DNA from: Saturnia japonica
Taxonomy: Eukaryota; Arthropoda; Insecta; Lepidoptera; Saturniidae
Direction of reading: 5' to 3'
Length of the DNA stretch: 64,000 nt
Assembly: GCA_033032175.1 (NCBI GenBank)
Contig: CM065325.1
Span: 6,972,930 to 7,036,929, forward strand
This document shows positions 22,401 to 37,400 of the stretch, one piece after another. A program made the position numbers and the translations under genes. The notes below the pieces were generated by a model. It did not search any database. It saw only the letters and a list, made by a program, of their open reading frames with translations, and was not told where the DNA came from. The first letter of the stretch is position 1. Every line of letters begins with the position of its first letter.

Positions 22401-25400
22401 GGTATTTACACATTGATAAATAGGATTCCAATATCGGTATCCAACGAATATCCTTTCTAAAGGCGTCGTCAAATGGACTAATAATAAAGTTAAATAGACC
22501 TTATTACAACTATGCCTAAAGTATGTTGTTAAATGATATCTCCTCTGTATTGGTTCCGCCTTTGACACAAGCCGCCTTCGCCGCGTCGGCGTTTTATGGG
22601 AATGTAAACAAACAGAATGAAATCAACCTTATTACACAATTCATAAAGTATATTTGTAAATGCGGCCACATTAGACTTCCGTCCTAAAGTGCTGGGTCGT
22701 TTCTGTTTTTTCGTAAAACGTAACGAAACGCTTTTTTACACTCAAGGAACCGTTATTAGAACCGGTTATAAAAAAACGCTTTTTTCTTAAGTTCGAGAAC
22801 AAACTGTACCTACTGAAAAAACGAACATTTGACGTTTAACCAAAAACCAGTTTTTATTCGTTCCTCCGTTTTTATTTTTCTTTTACAAACAAATTTGTAT
22901 TGTATATTGTTAGAAATAAGATTAATTGTAGCTTATTCGTTACTTCAAATTTAAAGTAGTTTCTTGTAACGGTTTACTGTTGTAGTGACTCAATACACTT
23001 ATTTGTGTGTAATATTGTAAATAAATTTAATTATCAAAATTAATATTGTTACATGTACAAACAGATTTATTTTGTATATAGTCGTTTACATAATAACAGC
23101 GGCCGGCGCGCCGCTGTTGCTAAGACGAGCCCTGCGAGTGTGAGCGAGACGATACTATACCGGTGTTGCACTCGCGCATACGCGCGTCGCAACAGCCGGG
23201 GCATATGGCAGATGTCAGTACCGACCCGGTTCTAACGTTGAGCTATCTCATATATCTCGCCGTGCTTATTTAGTAATTTTTCCATAATTTAAACTATTTT
23301 ATAATCACTCCTTCTATGTTCTTGTGTAGTTTGTATGTTTATGTAATTGTGACAATAAACTTTCATCCTTCTATAGTGTACCGTAAAAAATATTCATTTC
23401 AAATACACCTACATATTTTCATAACTACACTGTACATTCAATTATAGTCCTTATAACAATAAATATAGATCTGTTCTATCATAAAATGGTCTCGTTTGTT
23501 TTGAAACTTGTTTTTGTTAAACAGAGAAACAGTTCCGTTCGTTTTTCATAGAAGAACTAGTTATTAAAACTGTTTCTGATCAAAACGCCCAGTACTACCA
23601 TCTTTCCATTCGTTACAAAAATTGTGATAGAGTAACACGTCTTATCGTCTCTATTGCTGTCTCCCTAATTTATAATGTCGACCAAAAAAAATGAAAAACG
23701 AGTTTCGACACGAAAAAAATCTGTGTTACCGCTTAAACTGAAAATAGAAATGCTTGATCGTTTACGCCTTAGAGAGTCGTTTGCATCCATATCACGTTCA
23801 TTCAATGTCAACGAATCAACTGTACGGTCGATAAAAAAAACCGAAGATAAAATAAGGTCGTCTGTAGCTTCAACTTCACTGTTAGTGTTCCAGCAATAGA
23901 AAAAATGGAAGTGGCGTTGTCATTATGGATTGAAGACCGCAACCAAAAAAGGGTGCCCCTGAGTGGCGCAATGGTCCGGGAGAAGGCAAAGCGTCTTTAC
24001 GCACACTTTAAAGAACCCGATGGTAGTTGTGATGGGGAATGTACAGAAGCAGGATTTCAAAATTTAAGGTGAGACAATCATTGCAAAGCATGAAAATCGT
24101 TGGGGAAGAAATTGCTAATGCCACTGCTGAATATCAGTTTGAATAGAAGGAGCTTTTAAAAACTGCCAAGCAAAAAAAAAATATTTAAACCATTGCCTAA
24201 GCCTGAAGATAATAATGAATCAATATAGTCAAAAACTTCAATTAAATGCATTTTTTATATATCTACTTGTTTTTCATTTTGTCACCTAGGAACGTATCCC
24301 CTATAATCCCATATAAATTACCATTCCATATTCACAGTTTCTGTATTCTCGGTATATTTACGGAACATTTACCCTGCGAATAAAGAGCTTTTACTGTATA
24401 TAAAATACACTGCTATTAATTTTAATCCTAACTATAATATTATAAATGTGAAATAGAATTTGTTTGTTTGTTACTCAATCTTGCGAATACTTTTTATGCA
24501 TGTAATTTTTTTTTTCAAACGAGAGGAGTCGCAAACACATCTAGTAGCTTATAATAAATCTGTACTAATATGATAAAGCTCAAGAGATTGCTTGTTTGTT
24601 TGAACAAGCTGAACTCTGGAGCTTCCAGTCATATTTGAAAAATATTTTTAGGTTTTTATTTTAGAAATACAAATTGTGATGATAATTACTTACCAGTATT
24701 AAATTGACATAAATCCACTTTTTATTATAGGTGTGGGATGCATCCTCCGATGCTATAATAACATTTAGTAGTTCTGATATCTTAGATGATGATGTGGCTT
24801 ACATTGTAGAAAACAATGTTTTACAACATGCTATTAATACAGAATTAAATAAGTCTAATAATGAAGGATTTAATATAATCTATGGATCAAAGATAGCTGA
24901 ATATACACTACCTAGTAATACTGATCGTAATATTAAGAGCTTGGTCAAACTGAGTAATGGAGACACATTCTCATGTAAATTGTTGGTATGTATTTATTTC
25001 AGTGTTATTTCTATACTACTAGCTGACCCGAGTCAATATTTCACACATTATAGAACGTAAACAATCTAAGTTACACCTTTCATGTTTGTTAAACAGATTG
25101 TTAATAGATGGCGCCTTCAATATATTGCCATTAGCATGTTTTTTTTTCATTCTTTAATGTCAATATTGTTATGAAATTATTAATCTGTGTTTTCTCAACA
25201 GCTGTGATAACAAGCTTTAAAATGTTGTTTGAATCATTAATTTTGATATAGAATTAACGGAGATACGACATTTCCAGGAAAAAGAAGAAGAGAACTAATA
25301 TATATGATTATGGTTTTTAGGCCATGTCTATATTGTCTATACTCAGCTTTTGTTATACCACGTCTTTTATTTTAATGGGAACAGTATGGAGAAGTCCTAA

Positions 25401-28400
25401 CCTATAGGAAATACAGGGAGGCTGACACCTAAGAAGGTGCCATTAGTTATTTGTTTTTAGGAGACATTTTGACACATTTAAATTTTTGATCAAGTGCAAT
25501 TTTTCCATATCAATGAACAACTTAAAAAACAACATATTTACATAATTACACTAAATTTAATGTTAAATATTTCATTCTACAATATGAAAATTTTAATATA
25601 TCAGTTTTGTTAATTTTTATAGAAAACACACTTGATCACTTTATTGTAAAAATTACACAATTGCTTATATACAACATTTTATTTACAATTTACTTAATTA
25701 TAATTGTATAGGAAATTGTTTTCTTTAAGGAGGTTGTTTATCTAATTTATTCTCAATTTGATTTAATCTGATTTCAGTTCCTTCTATAAGCTTATTAATT
25801 TTTTTAGTGAGTTCCAGCAGTTGATTTTTTATATCCACCATACATATTTCTTGTATTGCATTGATTGTCAGAGATGGAGGCCTATTTTTACTATCTGTAT
25901 TAGAGCCAGATGTAGTTCTTTTTCTCCTTTCGACATTTTGACTTTCAATTGAGAATCTGTCATACAAATTACTCTTTCTCTTAACAATATCTTGTTGATG
26001 CTTTTCTTCATCACCTTTACATTTTCGAATTCTAAATTCATAGTTATTTTTCCTCACACTTCGTCCTGTGTTTTTACGACTGGCTACCATTTTATATATT
26101 GATGTGATTAACTCTTTTGGAATCTGTGAACAAATATTTATAATACTACCAGGGTGTAAATTCCTCACTAGATAGGCAAAGGTCTCTTCTCGAAAACACG
26201 CACGGGCTTTTTCATCAAAACAAGCATTGGGCTTGATCACCACACCAGCCCAAAGCGTGTTCGCGATTGCGACTAGAAATTTATAGTACTTTATTTCCCA
26301 AGTTGGGAATTCCTACTACTTTATTACTATAAGAACATTCATCAGGACATTCTAGTTTCCTCACAATGTTTTCTTTCTCCTTTAGCCCAAGATGTTGCTA
26401 AATTTATTTCTACATGCTGATGCTTGAACCTGCAGTTATCGAATCGATATTCTACTAGTCTAACTATTTAGCTACCACGGCTTAAATGATATGTACAACG
26501 ATATTAATATGTACTAAATTTAAAGAAAAATATAACTTATTTAATATAAAATATAAGTATGTATTTTAACATGCTTTACCCTATTTTCTCTCGGGTCATT
26601 TGGTCTAATATTCAAGGTACGCGTTTGTGTAGCAGTTAAAAGCGCACCCCATCTAAGCACTGCTAGCAACTGCTTCGGAGCGCACGACAATAGTGAACTG
26701 AACAGCATCCCCTCTAGATGTGCTATCAGTTCAGTTTGACGTACCAAACGATCTAATCCTGCGCTTTCCTGTAAAGCCTGAAAGTTTAATTATTAAATTA
26801 TTTTTCTTATTTAAAACTGGGTTTTTGCAGTAGTCACAAAATTTGAAATATTTTTCTAAATATTATTCTGTTTTTAATTTGAATAAAAAACTTTCTACAT
26901 CAATTTTACAAGACTTCAGATGAAACAACACAAAGCAATTTGTGCAGTTTTAAAAACAATCGAATATTTAATTACCTGTATATCGCTAACAGCTAAACCG
27001 ACAAGCAAGTTTGTCAGTATCACAGTGACAAGCAATACAAATATGAGAAACATTACATGAGCCGTAAGTGGATAATATATTTCAGAATTTGTACAATTAT
27101 TGTAAAATATATCTTCATATTCAAGCTCTCCAGACATCATCATCACTGTCTTTACTAAACCAGCAGGCAAGTGGAATGCTGGATAGTTACTAAATAGTAC
27201 ACTAAATGCTAACCCAAATGCAATCAGAAGGCAACTATATGCCAAAAGAAATGTTGCAAAATTTACTGTCACTGAAAATAAAATAAGAAATCATTTACAT
27301 ATTTTCTATAAAACAACTACATATAAGAATAGTATACAATTGAAAATAAAACAATATATAACAAAGATAATTTTCTCACCTGTAGTGAACATTTGCACAT
27401 ATAACCCAAAAGTCGGAAAACGTCCAATTATCATCATAAGCTCCAACCAACAAAAGAATATTGTTATTGCAGCAACATCGTGTTGCCAATTAGACGTGTT
27501 AGTTCTCATTACGCCATTATCTATATCCCAGTATGGTATCTGAAAGGTTATTTGAATAAGACTATTATAAGTAACTAGTCGTGTCCCACGGTTTTACTCG
27601 TATTAATTTTTTAAATAAGATTTTAGTAAAATCTGTTCTTAGCGAGCGTGTATACCGCGAAAGGGGTAACTATACTAAATTTCAAGTCAATCGCTCCTAT
27701 AGTTTCGGAGATCTCGTGATGAGTGGTATTTCGCTTATATTTGTATAGATTCAAGTACTACACTTACAACTTACAATGAGAATAAATGCGCATTTACCCG
27801 ATCTACAAATTTAATATAAACATAACAAGATTGTTGAATAATATTTTCGATACAAAATGATAAACTCACCGTACACAAAAAAACTCCAATAATAATCAAG
27901 CACTGTAACCAGTTTTCCCATTGCCTTATATAAGCAGACCAATCTTGGCACGCTTGAAAGGTTTCTTTTAATAGAAAGCAAAGATTAAGAATCAATATGA
28001 GATATTGAACTGGTCTCAAATATGAAGGCACATTGCAAGTAACATTTTCACATAGAAATATTTCTGAAAAATAAAGTGTAACATAAGAATTAATTTTTCA
28101 AATAATATTTAGTTTATTTGTAACAAAATATTAAAATTAACTTACGAAGAATATACAAACTGTAGAGGCTAATAAACAATGCGTGGTATATAAGGCTCAA
28201 AACGAAAAATTTCCGAATTCTACGCCATTTCAAAAATAGAAAAGTTTCTGCAACTGGATGCTTCAAAACATCTTTATGACCTACCTAAAAATGAAAACAG
28301 AATAATAATGAATATCGGTTAACAATATATATTTTTTTATTATTAAATATTTTTAATGAATGTAAAGAAGTGAAAGATTTTTGCGAAAAATTTGCCAATT

Positions 28401-31400
28401 CATATTTTTTGCTTTCCCCAGTATGGACACGGCGTTAATGAAGTTAGATTTTATTGCTAATTGAGCGAGTGGAAAACCATTTTAACGGAATTAGGTATTA
28501 CCTCAACGAAAGCTAATAACAGTTCAGCTTCACCCCTTGATATACATGGTACTAGCGGTCTAAAATCTATAGTGAGCTCACAATCTACATCGCCTAACTC
28601 ATGCTCGCTTATATGAACTGCATCGTCAAACTTGCATAAATAACGAGGCACTACATCTGGAACTCTTCGTACGATAAAAGAAAGCGCTGATACGCCGCCA
28701 TTGGTTCGTAAAGTGACATCGCCCCCGTAATCTAAAAGACAAAAATACAACATAAAAATCAACAATTTCATTATTGTTTTCAGTTATTGTGAAAATCTTT
28801 TTATTATGAATAAAACATATATAATTTCAATGATGATTTAAATTTAACATTTCTTACCGAGCAAAAGTAAGACGCAAGCTGAAAATTCATTCAAAGCGGC
28901 TATATGCAATGGAGTATAACCGAAATTATCTGGAGCATTAGGATCAGCACCAGCTGAAAGCAGTAACCTTGCAACGTCGCAAGCTCGAGCTCCCCTTAAT
29001 ATTGCTCCATGTAAAGGAGTCCTACCATCGATGTCCCGAGCTCTAACATCAGCACATCGACTTACTAACATCTCGACTACTTCCAAAGATTGCGCTAAGG
29101 TTGCTGTAATACAAATTAATTATAATCAGAAATTATCGTTAGTTCTCTGTCGAAGTTATTCTCGTGGTATAATTTTATGATAACATACCGAGATGTAGAG
29201 GCGTTTGACCTCTTAAATTTGGCCCATCAATATGTGCGCTATGATCAAGAAGTAATCGCGCACATTCAGCATGACCGTCTTCCGCCGCCAGATGCAATGC
29301 TGTTGCTCGGCCAGGACCAAACGCTGCACGTACGTCAGCCCCGGCATCCAGTAATAACTTTGTACATAAAGCAGATCCTAATGACGCTGCCACATGCAAA
29401 GGAGTTTCTGTAAATACCTACAAAAATAAATCCATTGTTCTTTAGCAAATTTGTATTTAGGGATTTCTGTTTATATTGAGAACACTGGATGATTTGTGTA
29501 TTTAATGTTCGGTTTATATCTGGTATAGCCCTATCCCACCTGTGATGTGTCAGGGCTTGCTCCAAATTCTAACAATTCCTTCACAACTTCCGGTGCGTCA
29601 CTAAGTACAGCGTAATGCAAAGGAGAACGTTCACTCAGTCCAGCATTTACGTCAGCACCGTGAGCTATTAATACCTGCAACAATATAATATCGCATACAT
29701 AAATGGTTTTATTACAAATAAGATCACAAATTAAGATATTCTTCGATGATTTACCGGTTACCTTTACGCAAGCCAAACTTTTCGCACTTGCGGCGCAATG
29801 AAGAGGTGTTGCTTTTGTTTCTGTAGACGAATCCCATCTGTTGGGATGAGCACCGTGTTCTAATAACAATTTCGTGCATTCTTCACTTCCCACCAAACAG
29901 CTGAGATGTAAACAAGTTCTGGAAGCCATTACAAATTTTAATCACAAGGCTAGACAACAAATCAGGAAATGCAGATAATGAGTTGATTTTGAAGATGCTG
30001 TGTACCTGGTGTTAACTACAGTCCTAAGACTAGTAGTAATAATTTCTACAATTACGGAATGTAAAAAAAAGGCGGCAATAAGGTTTATTAATTTCGTAGT
30101 TCCAATAAAAAACCCTTCAACGATATTCATCACTAAGCGATAATTATCGATTATAATCGTTGGCTTTAGATTGTAATATTCTTACTATAGAAAGAGCTTA
30201 TCAAATGCAATAGTGTAGCGTATTGTGGTCATTATGCTAAACCCAAATAAACTATATGATTAAAAATTAAAATTATATGAATGTACAATAAAACTCAACA
30301 TTATTTGAGTTGTTAATGTGGGATAAAAATTAAGCCATTATAATTGTAATATCACAATGATTATTATTTTATGTATGAATATGTGAGGTTAAATGAAACA
30401 CAATGTACCTTCCCGCATCGTCGTTTACATCAGGATCTACACCCATTTTAAGCAATCTTGACAGCAATGTGCTTCTACCGAGCCAACTAGCCAATAATGC
30501 TGCTGTTCGCATGCCGACCCCGCCATCGAATTGTGAAGCAAACGATATCACTTCATCGTACTGCCCAGTTTCCACCAGCCCGGATATTTCTTCATAGTGT
30601 GCAAGATGACGTAACGTAAACTGAATTTCATCTGTTGAAAATAACCAGAACTCGGTTATAACAATTCTGACTACGCTCGAAACCTTCAATTAGTAGGTAC
30701 CTACGTCTTTGAAATATTTTATTATAATTTAGTTTAATTATAATATATGAAGATATCGTAAGTTTTGAAAAATAAGACCAAGTAAGTACCACTTATTTAA
30801 GGAGTAAAACAAAAAAAAATCCAAAAGTATTTGCGTGATGCGCGCACAGCGGCAAACCTTTATCTTTATATATATAGAAGATTAGCTGTGTCCGTGGCTT
30901 CGCTCACGTGGACTACTGAATGCCCGCGCGAATCTTGCACCCCCGCTCCCGGCTATTTTAAAGACAAAAATGCTTATTGTGAGAGTTCGTGAGAAGATAG
31001 ATGTATACTCTCCCGGACTTTTTTGTAGGTCTTTTAAATGCCTATAGTTATGTAGTACATTAATTTGCTATATCTCTTATGGTTTACTCAGCGTAACTCA
31101 GCATACATCAGCATAGCATAAGCGTCAGAATTGATTCACCATGACCAGTTTTTTTTATTTGAGCGGAACCCTTATTCTTTTTCTAAAATAAAAGTGGCCT
31201 AAGTTATTCCCTATATCATCAGCTATCTATTAGTCAAAGTCCCGTCAAAATCGGTCCAACCGTTTCGGAGATTACCCGGAACAAACAGACAGACTGACAA
31301 AAAAAAATTAAAAATGGGCTTTTTGTTATAGGTATCGTTTAATATATACTTTCATATGCATTTAGTAAAAAGTTGCTATTTTGACATTACAAACAAACAC

Positions 31401-34400
31401 TTCAATTTTATTAATTGTATACATAAAACTCACCAAGTTCCCAAATATCTTTTGAAGGTTTAACCCTTAGTCGCTCAGCAAGATCAACCCCGTGAGCTGA
31501 TTCGTCACTAGATATATACCCTGCTTCAACATCGTCTTCTGTGTCCTCAGGAACTTGACTCATTCCAACATACCATCGTGCACTGCCTTCCCGGCCCGCC
31601 TACACACAAAGTAATTTATTTCATAGTAATAAACAACAGATTTATAAACACTACTTAAAAGCTGCAACGAAAAATTATTTATTACACGTGTATTTTGTAT
31701 ACTGCAATCTCTACAGCTATATTTAATGATAATATATATGTTACATAAATTTTAAATAAAAGTCGCCACCTTTTTATTTTTATCATTATTTTTCGTGGCG
31801 TTGTTAACTGGTACGTTACGAGAGCGTTGCGCGTGAGTGCGTATCATAACGCGTGCTAGCGCTTTACTGAAATCTTAAAGGCACTGAATACTCTTTCAGT
31901 TATCTCCGGCGATAGATCGAGACAACAAATCGTAAAACTTACAGCACATCGTAAATAATATTATGTGATACTTTATTTTTCGCAAATGTGGTGAACACGA
32001 GTTATTAAATATTTATTATTCTCTTATTCGGATTACCTTCGATTAGAGAAACATTTCCGCAACTACATATCTATTTAAAGCTTTTAATAGTGTCTCACTC
32101 ACGACACGAAACCCACGCAATTTGTTATAAGAAATCCACCAATCAACAGTAGGTATATTATTTCATTGATATCCCGAAATAATACGAATTTACTTGAGAA
32201 GGGCTATAAACCTCGTTAGTATAATAAATTCCATTAAAAAATATAAATCAGTTTACTATTTCATTAAAAAACCCATTCAACCATAAGAACCGACCGTCAA
32301 TATAATATCAACGTAACTTGCTTGATAAGGACGCAATTAATTTCTCAAAATACATACTATTTTTATAAAACGACGAAGAGGTATTTGAGCATTTCATTTT
32401 CCCTAAAATCTTAATTATACAGTTGGATAGTCTGTTTGGCATTGAAATACAAATTGACATATAAAACAAGAATAACCTCCGCCTCTACATTGTTCATTGT
32501 AGTTTAGCTAAACTTTGTTAGAGCATATTAAGAAAATTTCCAACCGTTATATAGACGGTGGAACGGCTAATTGACTAACGTACATTTAACAAACTTTAGC
32601 TTTTCGTAGTTTCATCGAGCCATCGTCTATATATACTTTTGCATTATTCTTTTAACTATAAAGACCTCAAAAGACGATTTTAATTGACTTAAATATTTAA
32701 ATGGGAATCACGTTTTGTGATTTAGAACGAATTGAATTTATAGAGAAAATCAAACCAATCCTTCATGAATTAGAAGCATTTAAAGACTTTAATAAGCAAT
32801 GCGAGCTTTCACAGTTCGAAATTTTAACTTATATAAATACTTATCAGAAAATAATTCGCACGGTAAAACAGCAGATAATCGTATAGTAATCAATATCGAG
32901 TTCAAATGATTTTAACTTTCTAGAATACAAAAGCTAAATCTAACATGCCATAAAATGACCAAAACCATCTGTTTATGAATGATGCAGAACAATCATATAA
33001 AACGTCCAGAATTAGCATAACCACATTTTGCACTGTACAGCAATGTGTTGCAAAATTTTGTAATGCAGTTGTTGCTGGAATTTCTAAGTGTAGATTTGTA
33101 GTTATTTCTTAGTCCTATAAAGAAACTATTTACAATATACAAACTTGTCAGTTGTCCCTGCATAGTTGAATTTGCCATCTAGAAAAAATATCATGAAAAT
33201 ACATGTACCTACGTTGATGTTTTTATATCTTAACATATCATCCTTTCTAAGCCAGACACGGGTAATATTCTATAGCATTTAATCTCACGTTTGGGTATCT
33301 AATAAGAATGCTAACATAATCCACTGGGTAGTTTTAGCCGACCATTAGGTTATCATTTTTACAAAAAAAAAAATATGAAGCATAATTCAGTTTAGCAAAA
33401 AGTGCATTGAATACTTAATTTGACAATTTTTACCAAATAGAAAAGCAACTCCAATGAAATTAAAATGTGGTCCACCCTTGAGGTATCCCCTATCCAACAA
33501 AAAAAAATCCAAATCGGTTCATAAACAAAAAAGTAACGGCATAACATCCCAAAAAAATACATTCGAATTGAGTAACCGAAGTCTTTCGTTGAAGTCGGAT
33601 ATAAAGAGAACCAAGCCTCATAAAAGGTTTTCGGCTCTCATCGCATTATTTCGCAGTATACGAGAATAAAACTGTTTGTTAAAATATTAACATTAACATA
33701 TTTATAAAAAGAAAATACTTTTGTGCGCGAATGTAGTCTGGTATTTTTATTAATCGCCCAGGTACCTACCTATGTTTATTGAAGTGTGTTCCCAGTAATG
33801 TAAAGCTTACATCACGTTTTACAATCTATTTCGGCTTTTGTTTAGAGATACACATCCCGCTGACAGGTTTCGCGTCAACATATTTCTTGATATTTTCATC
33901 AGACATATAGGTACCTAGTTATATTCTCTGATTATCTAAAATATACGTTGGTATTGTATATTTTACGTTTGAATGGAGATTTATTTTTGAATAAAAGTGG
34001 TCTATCTCAGAATCCAAGATGGTCCAGAATCCAACACTAGTTCGATATTAAACAGTTTTTTCCTTATTGACTAGTCACAACAATTTGTGCGAATTGAGGG
34101 CTGATAATATACGGACAAAATCCTTTGCTGTACCTAATCAATAAAGAAAATACTCTTTGGCTTTATTTAAAAATAAAGAAATTCTTTAAACTATGTATTA
34201 ATTATTTAATACTATTATAATAGTATTTCAGACAATATAATAATATCTAAAATAGGTGTTTTTTAAATTAACATTTACTTACCGATAATACGGTTTCTTT
34301 TATTGTTTCGTTCTGCATCACCTGTGTTTTGAAGTTTTCCTATAAGTTAGAAAACTATTGCTGCAAGATTTCCTATTTTAACTTGCGGTTCCATGATTGT

Positions 34401-37400
34401 CATTTGAGTAGTTTCGCAAATGCATAAGATTTATGGAAATATCATATTTTTATTATATCGTTACACTAATATATATTTGTTTTATTTATGAAGTTCTTGA
34501 TATTTATACCTGTACCCAATAATGAGTCAATAAATTTATTTTGCACAACTACAAAATACTTCCGTACTAACCTACAAAGAAACCTACAGGTAGGTACAAA
34601 CCTACTTCCGGTATTTTAGGTTATGAAAATACGCGACGTAAGTCAAGTAACTTTTTTCATAAATTTCCATACAACACCGATGCGTTAGATTCTACAAGAC
34701 TATACTGGATTTATTATATGAAATATATAAGTACTTTATTACAGAATTTACCTAAGATGTATACCTATCGAAAAAGGGATTTTTTTTTAAGAATGGTGTC
34801 AAAATGTTGTTTGACGTAACTCGAAACGACGCAAATCGAATTGTAACTCGAGGACTGCCTGTATTTACTTTTTAATATTATCTTAATTAAAATCCCAATA
34901 CAGTATAAACGTTCAAGCTATCGTGTTTAAAATAATTACATTGTTTTATGAGATACTAAATTACTATTATCTCATACAATAACAAGTATGTACCTATAGA
35001 AATTTAGACTTGTCTTATTTATTTCAAATTGTTTTCGATTTTACGTGCATATTTAAGAAACATGATTATTATATGAAGATTCTTCAAAAAATTATTCGTG
35101 AAATGTCGCAATGCCCATCAATTTTTTAAATCTTTCGGCCACGATGCATTTATATTTCGTATACTACGCAACATTCACTTGATTAATCATGTTACCTAAT
35201 CTTCGGGTTGGCAGATGTTACAAATGGCTAACTAATCTCGTATTCTAAATTTTATTTCTTAAATATTATATTCAATAGAACTCGGGCTATATATGAATAG
35301 TCCGGATCAATACTTAATACAATTACAATTATAATCAATACTTACTAGGCGCTTATATTAATTAGTAATTTTTCTTCGTTTAATTAACACATTAATTTAC
35401 TTATGACTTCAGGTCAATGTTACCATGTTCTTATAATATCATTGAAGTAACACAATACTAGATTTCGGGTAGATCAGACCATATAGAAGATGCTCACATC
35501 TATTAATCAACTAGAAAATAGCTGATAATCTTCAAACGGTTGAACAGATTTTCTTGAATCATAGTTATGAACAATTTTGATCAAATCACCTTCAAAAAAA
35601 ATTATCAAATTCGGTTCAGCTGATTGGGAACTGCGATACCATAGACAGACACACAGATATACGGATACAGTTATACTTATAACACCCCTCTGTCTGCGTC
35701 GGGGGTTAAAATCAGTGTCATAAAAAAAATTGTAATGCAGTGTAAACGTCTTAGATTTTTGTATGATATCTTTTAATGTACTAATATGTTTGGGATAACA
35801 AACAACCAAATTGATTATTTCCATTGGCCGCGTTAACTCCACGTGCTCCCATTTGCCTAAAGTGCCCGGATATTATCATACATCACAATTTAGGCGGGCT
35901 TTATTCGCAGTAATCTTTTAAAAAACTCGTTTGATGCGAGGCGCTTAAAATAATATGAACTCGATTATAATGAAATATTACTTTACTCTATTTAGATCGG
36001 CGTATGAAAATATTCTGTCTTATTATTTCAAAATATTTTATTTAGGTTCTGTTTTAGATTTTTTTAGTACCATGCCGAAACCGAATCTGTGAATATGATT
36101 ATCGATCTTTGATAACCTTATTTTTATTACTGTACCCTATATATTTTAGTATAACTACCCTATTGATTTATGTTAGGTATTAAACGTTGTAGACTCTGTT
36201 CTACCGTTACCAACTATCTTCAAATTCTTAATAAAATATATTCTACATAATTATAATATTAGCACTTAGGTACTTTATATTGGGCTAATAGAATCTATGT
36301 AATAACAGCTTAAGATTTAAAACATCAAAGCCAACCTCGCGTACTCATGCTGTACCCTGTTGAGTAACAAACGAGGAAATAGTGATAGCGGGGTGGTAGG
36401 TCTGTACAGCCCGACTGGATCGCGACCATCATGCATATGATGAAAGGCCCGTCATAGTGATTCGATTATGCACGTCGCGTTTTGGGTGCATATCCAGTTT
36501 CTGTTTACACAGGCCAGCATGACAGCGGTGTATGCCGATGAATGTTGGTCTTTCTGTGGTCGCCATTATATTTGATCTGCACTGTGCTAACCATCATGTA
36601 CAGTTCCGTTACTTTGCCGTACTAATATAAAAAAGTAAACAAAAGGCATTCCAACTTAGGCAATGGTCTGGTTTGAGATTGGATATAGAAAGCTTTTGGC
36701 TTGCTTTTGTTAAATTCAGAAGAAACATAGGGTCGCTACTTCTTTTCTTAAAAAAACCCCAGCAATAGCACTCAGACAAGCTGATATTATTTTATTTATT
36801 ACAAGCTGATATTATTTTATTTATTACTTATGGGGGCTTACTTAATCTTAAGGCATACCTACCATAGCATGGTGGGTTCTATAAAAATTGCATCATAAAA
36901 TTCAATAAAAATTTGTTAATTTCAAGGCTATCGGAGTATCTTATATTTTAAACAAACAAATGACCCTGAATAGTGTAATAATAATTGAATTATTGTATTT
37001 ACATAGCAATTCAAATAAACACGTATTATTAATATCACGGAATATATATATATACACATATGTTTCATTATTATTCTTTAGAACAAGTAACCTATTATTT
37101 CGTTGGGATTAGATACAGCATTAATGGATTAATCAACTAATTAACTCACACTTATAATACTTTTCGTTTATTCTGGTCAAAAGGCAAATATAATGGAAAC
37201 TACTTACGGCGAATAACCCCATTATATGTTTTGGTCAACATTCCCGGAGGTAACTCAGTATACGAATTTTGCAATGGACATATTGTCATAAATAGTGCGA
37301 TATCGCTGTTTTGTATTGCACACTTTAAATCATTTTATTATGCATACTTGTTCTATAATAAAAAAATACCCACAAGTGACAAGTAAAAGCTCATGTATAA

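Larger units (their letters stand above)
22283..24396 (+). mobile_element. Tigger/pogo-type transposon, internally deleted
   Basis: The terminal inverted repeats match at 17 of the first 20 bases (CAATACAAGCTCCTTATTCG on the left, CAGTAAAAGCTC... read inverted on the right), with TA on both outer flanks. It holds a transposase N-terminus at 23675-23899 and a shifted continuation at 23901-24071, then a C-terminal scrap. The stretch 22500-23600 is not typical of Tigger and may be another insertion. The element starts 62 bases after the mariner ends. Confidence 0.78.

Noticed and set aside
26124..26275. Upstream extension of TRPA exon 14 (frame through [11 protein letters not shown])
   Set aside because: An acceptor at 26124 keeps phase 0 with exon 13, whereas the acceptor at the start of the extension (about 26276) does not; the stretch is likely intronic, though it stays open.
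26541..26580. Alternative end of the TRPA protein by reading through past exon 13
   Set aside because: A GT donor at 26579 and the in-phase exon at 26123 ([17 protein letters not shown]) give a longer, more sensible C-terminus with a coiled coil.
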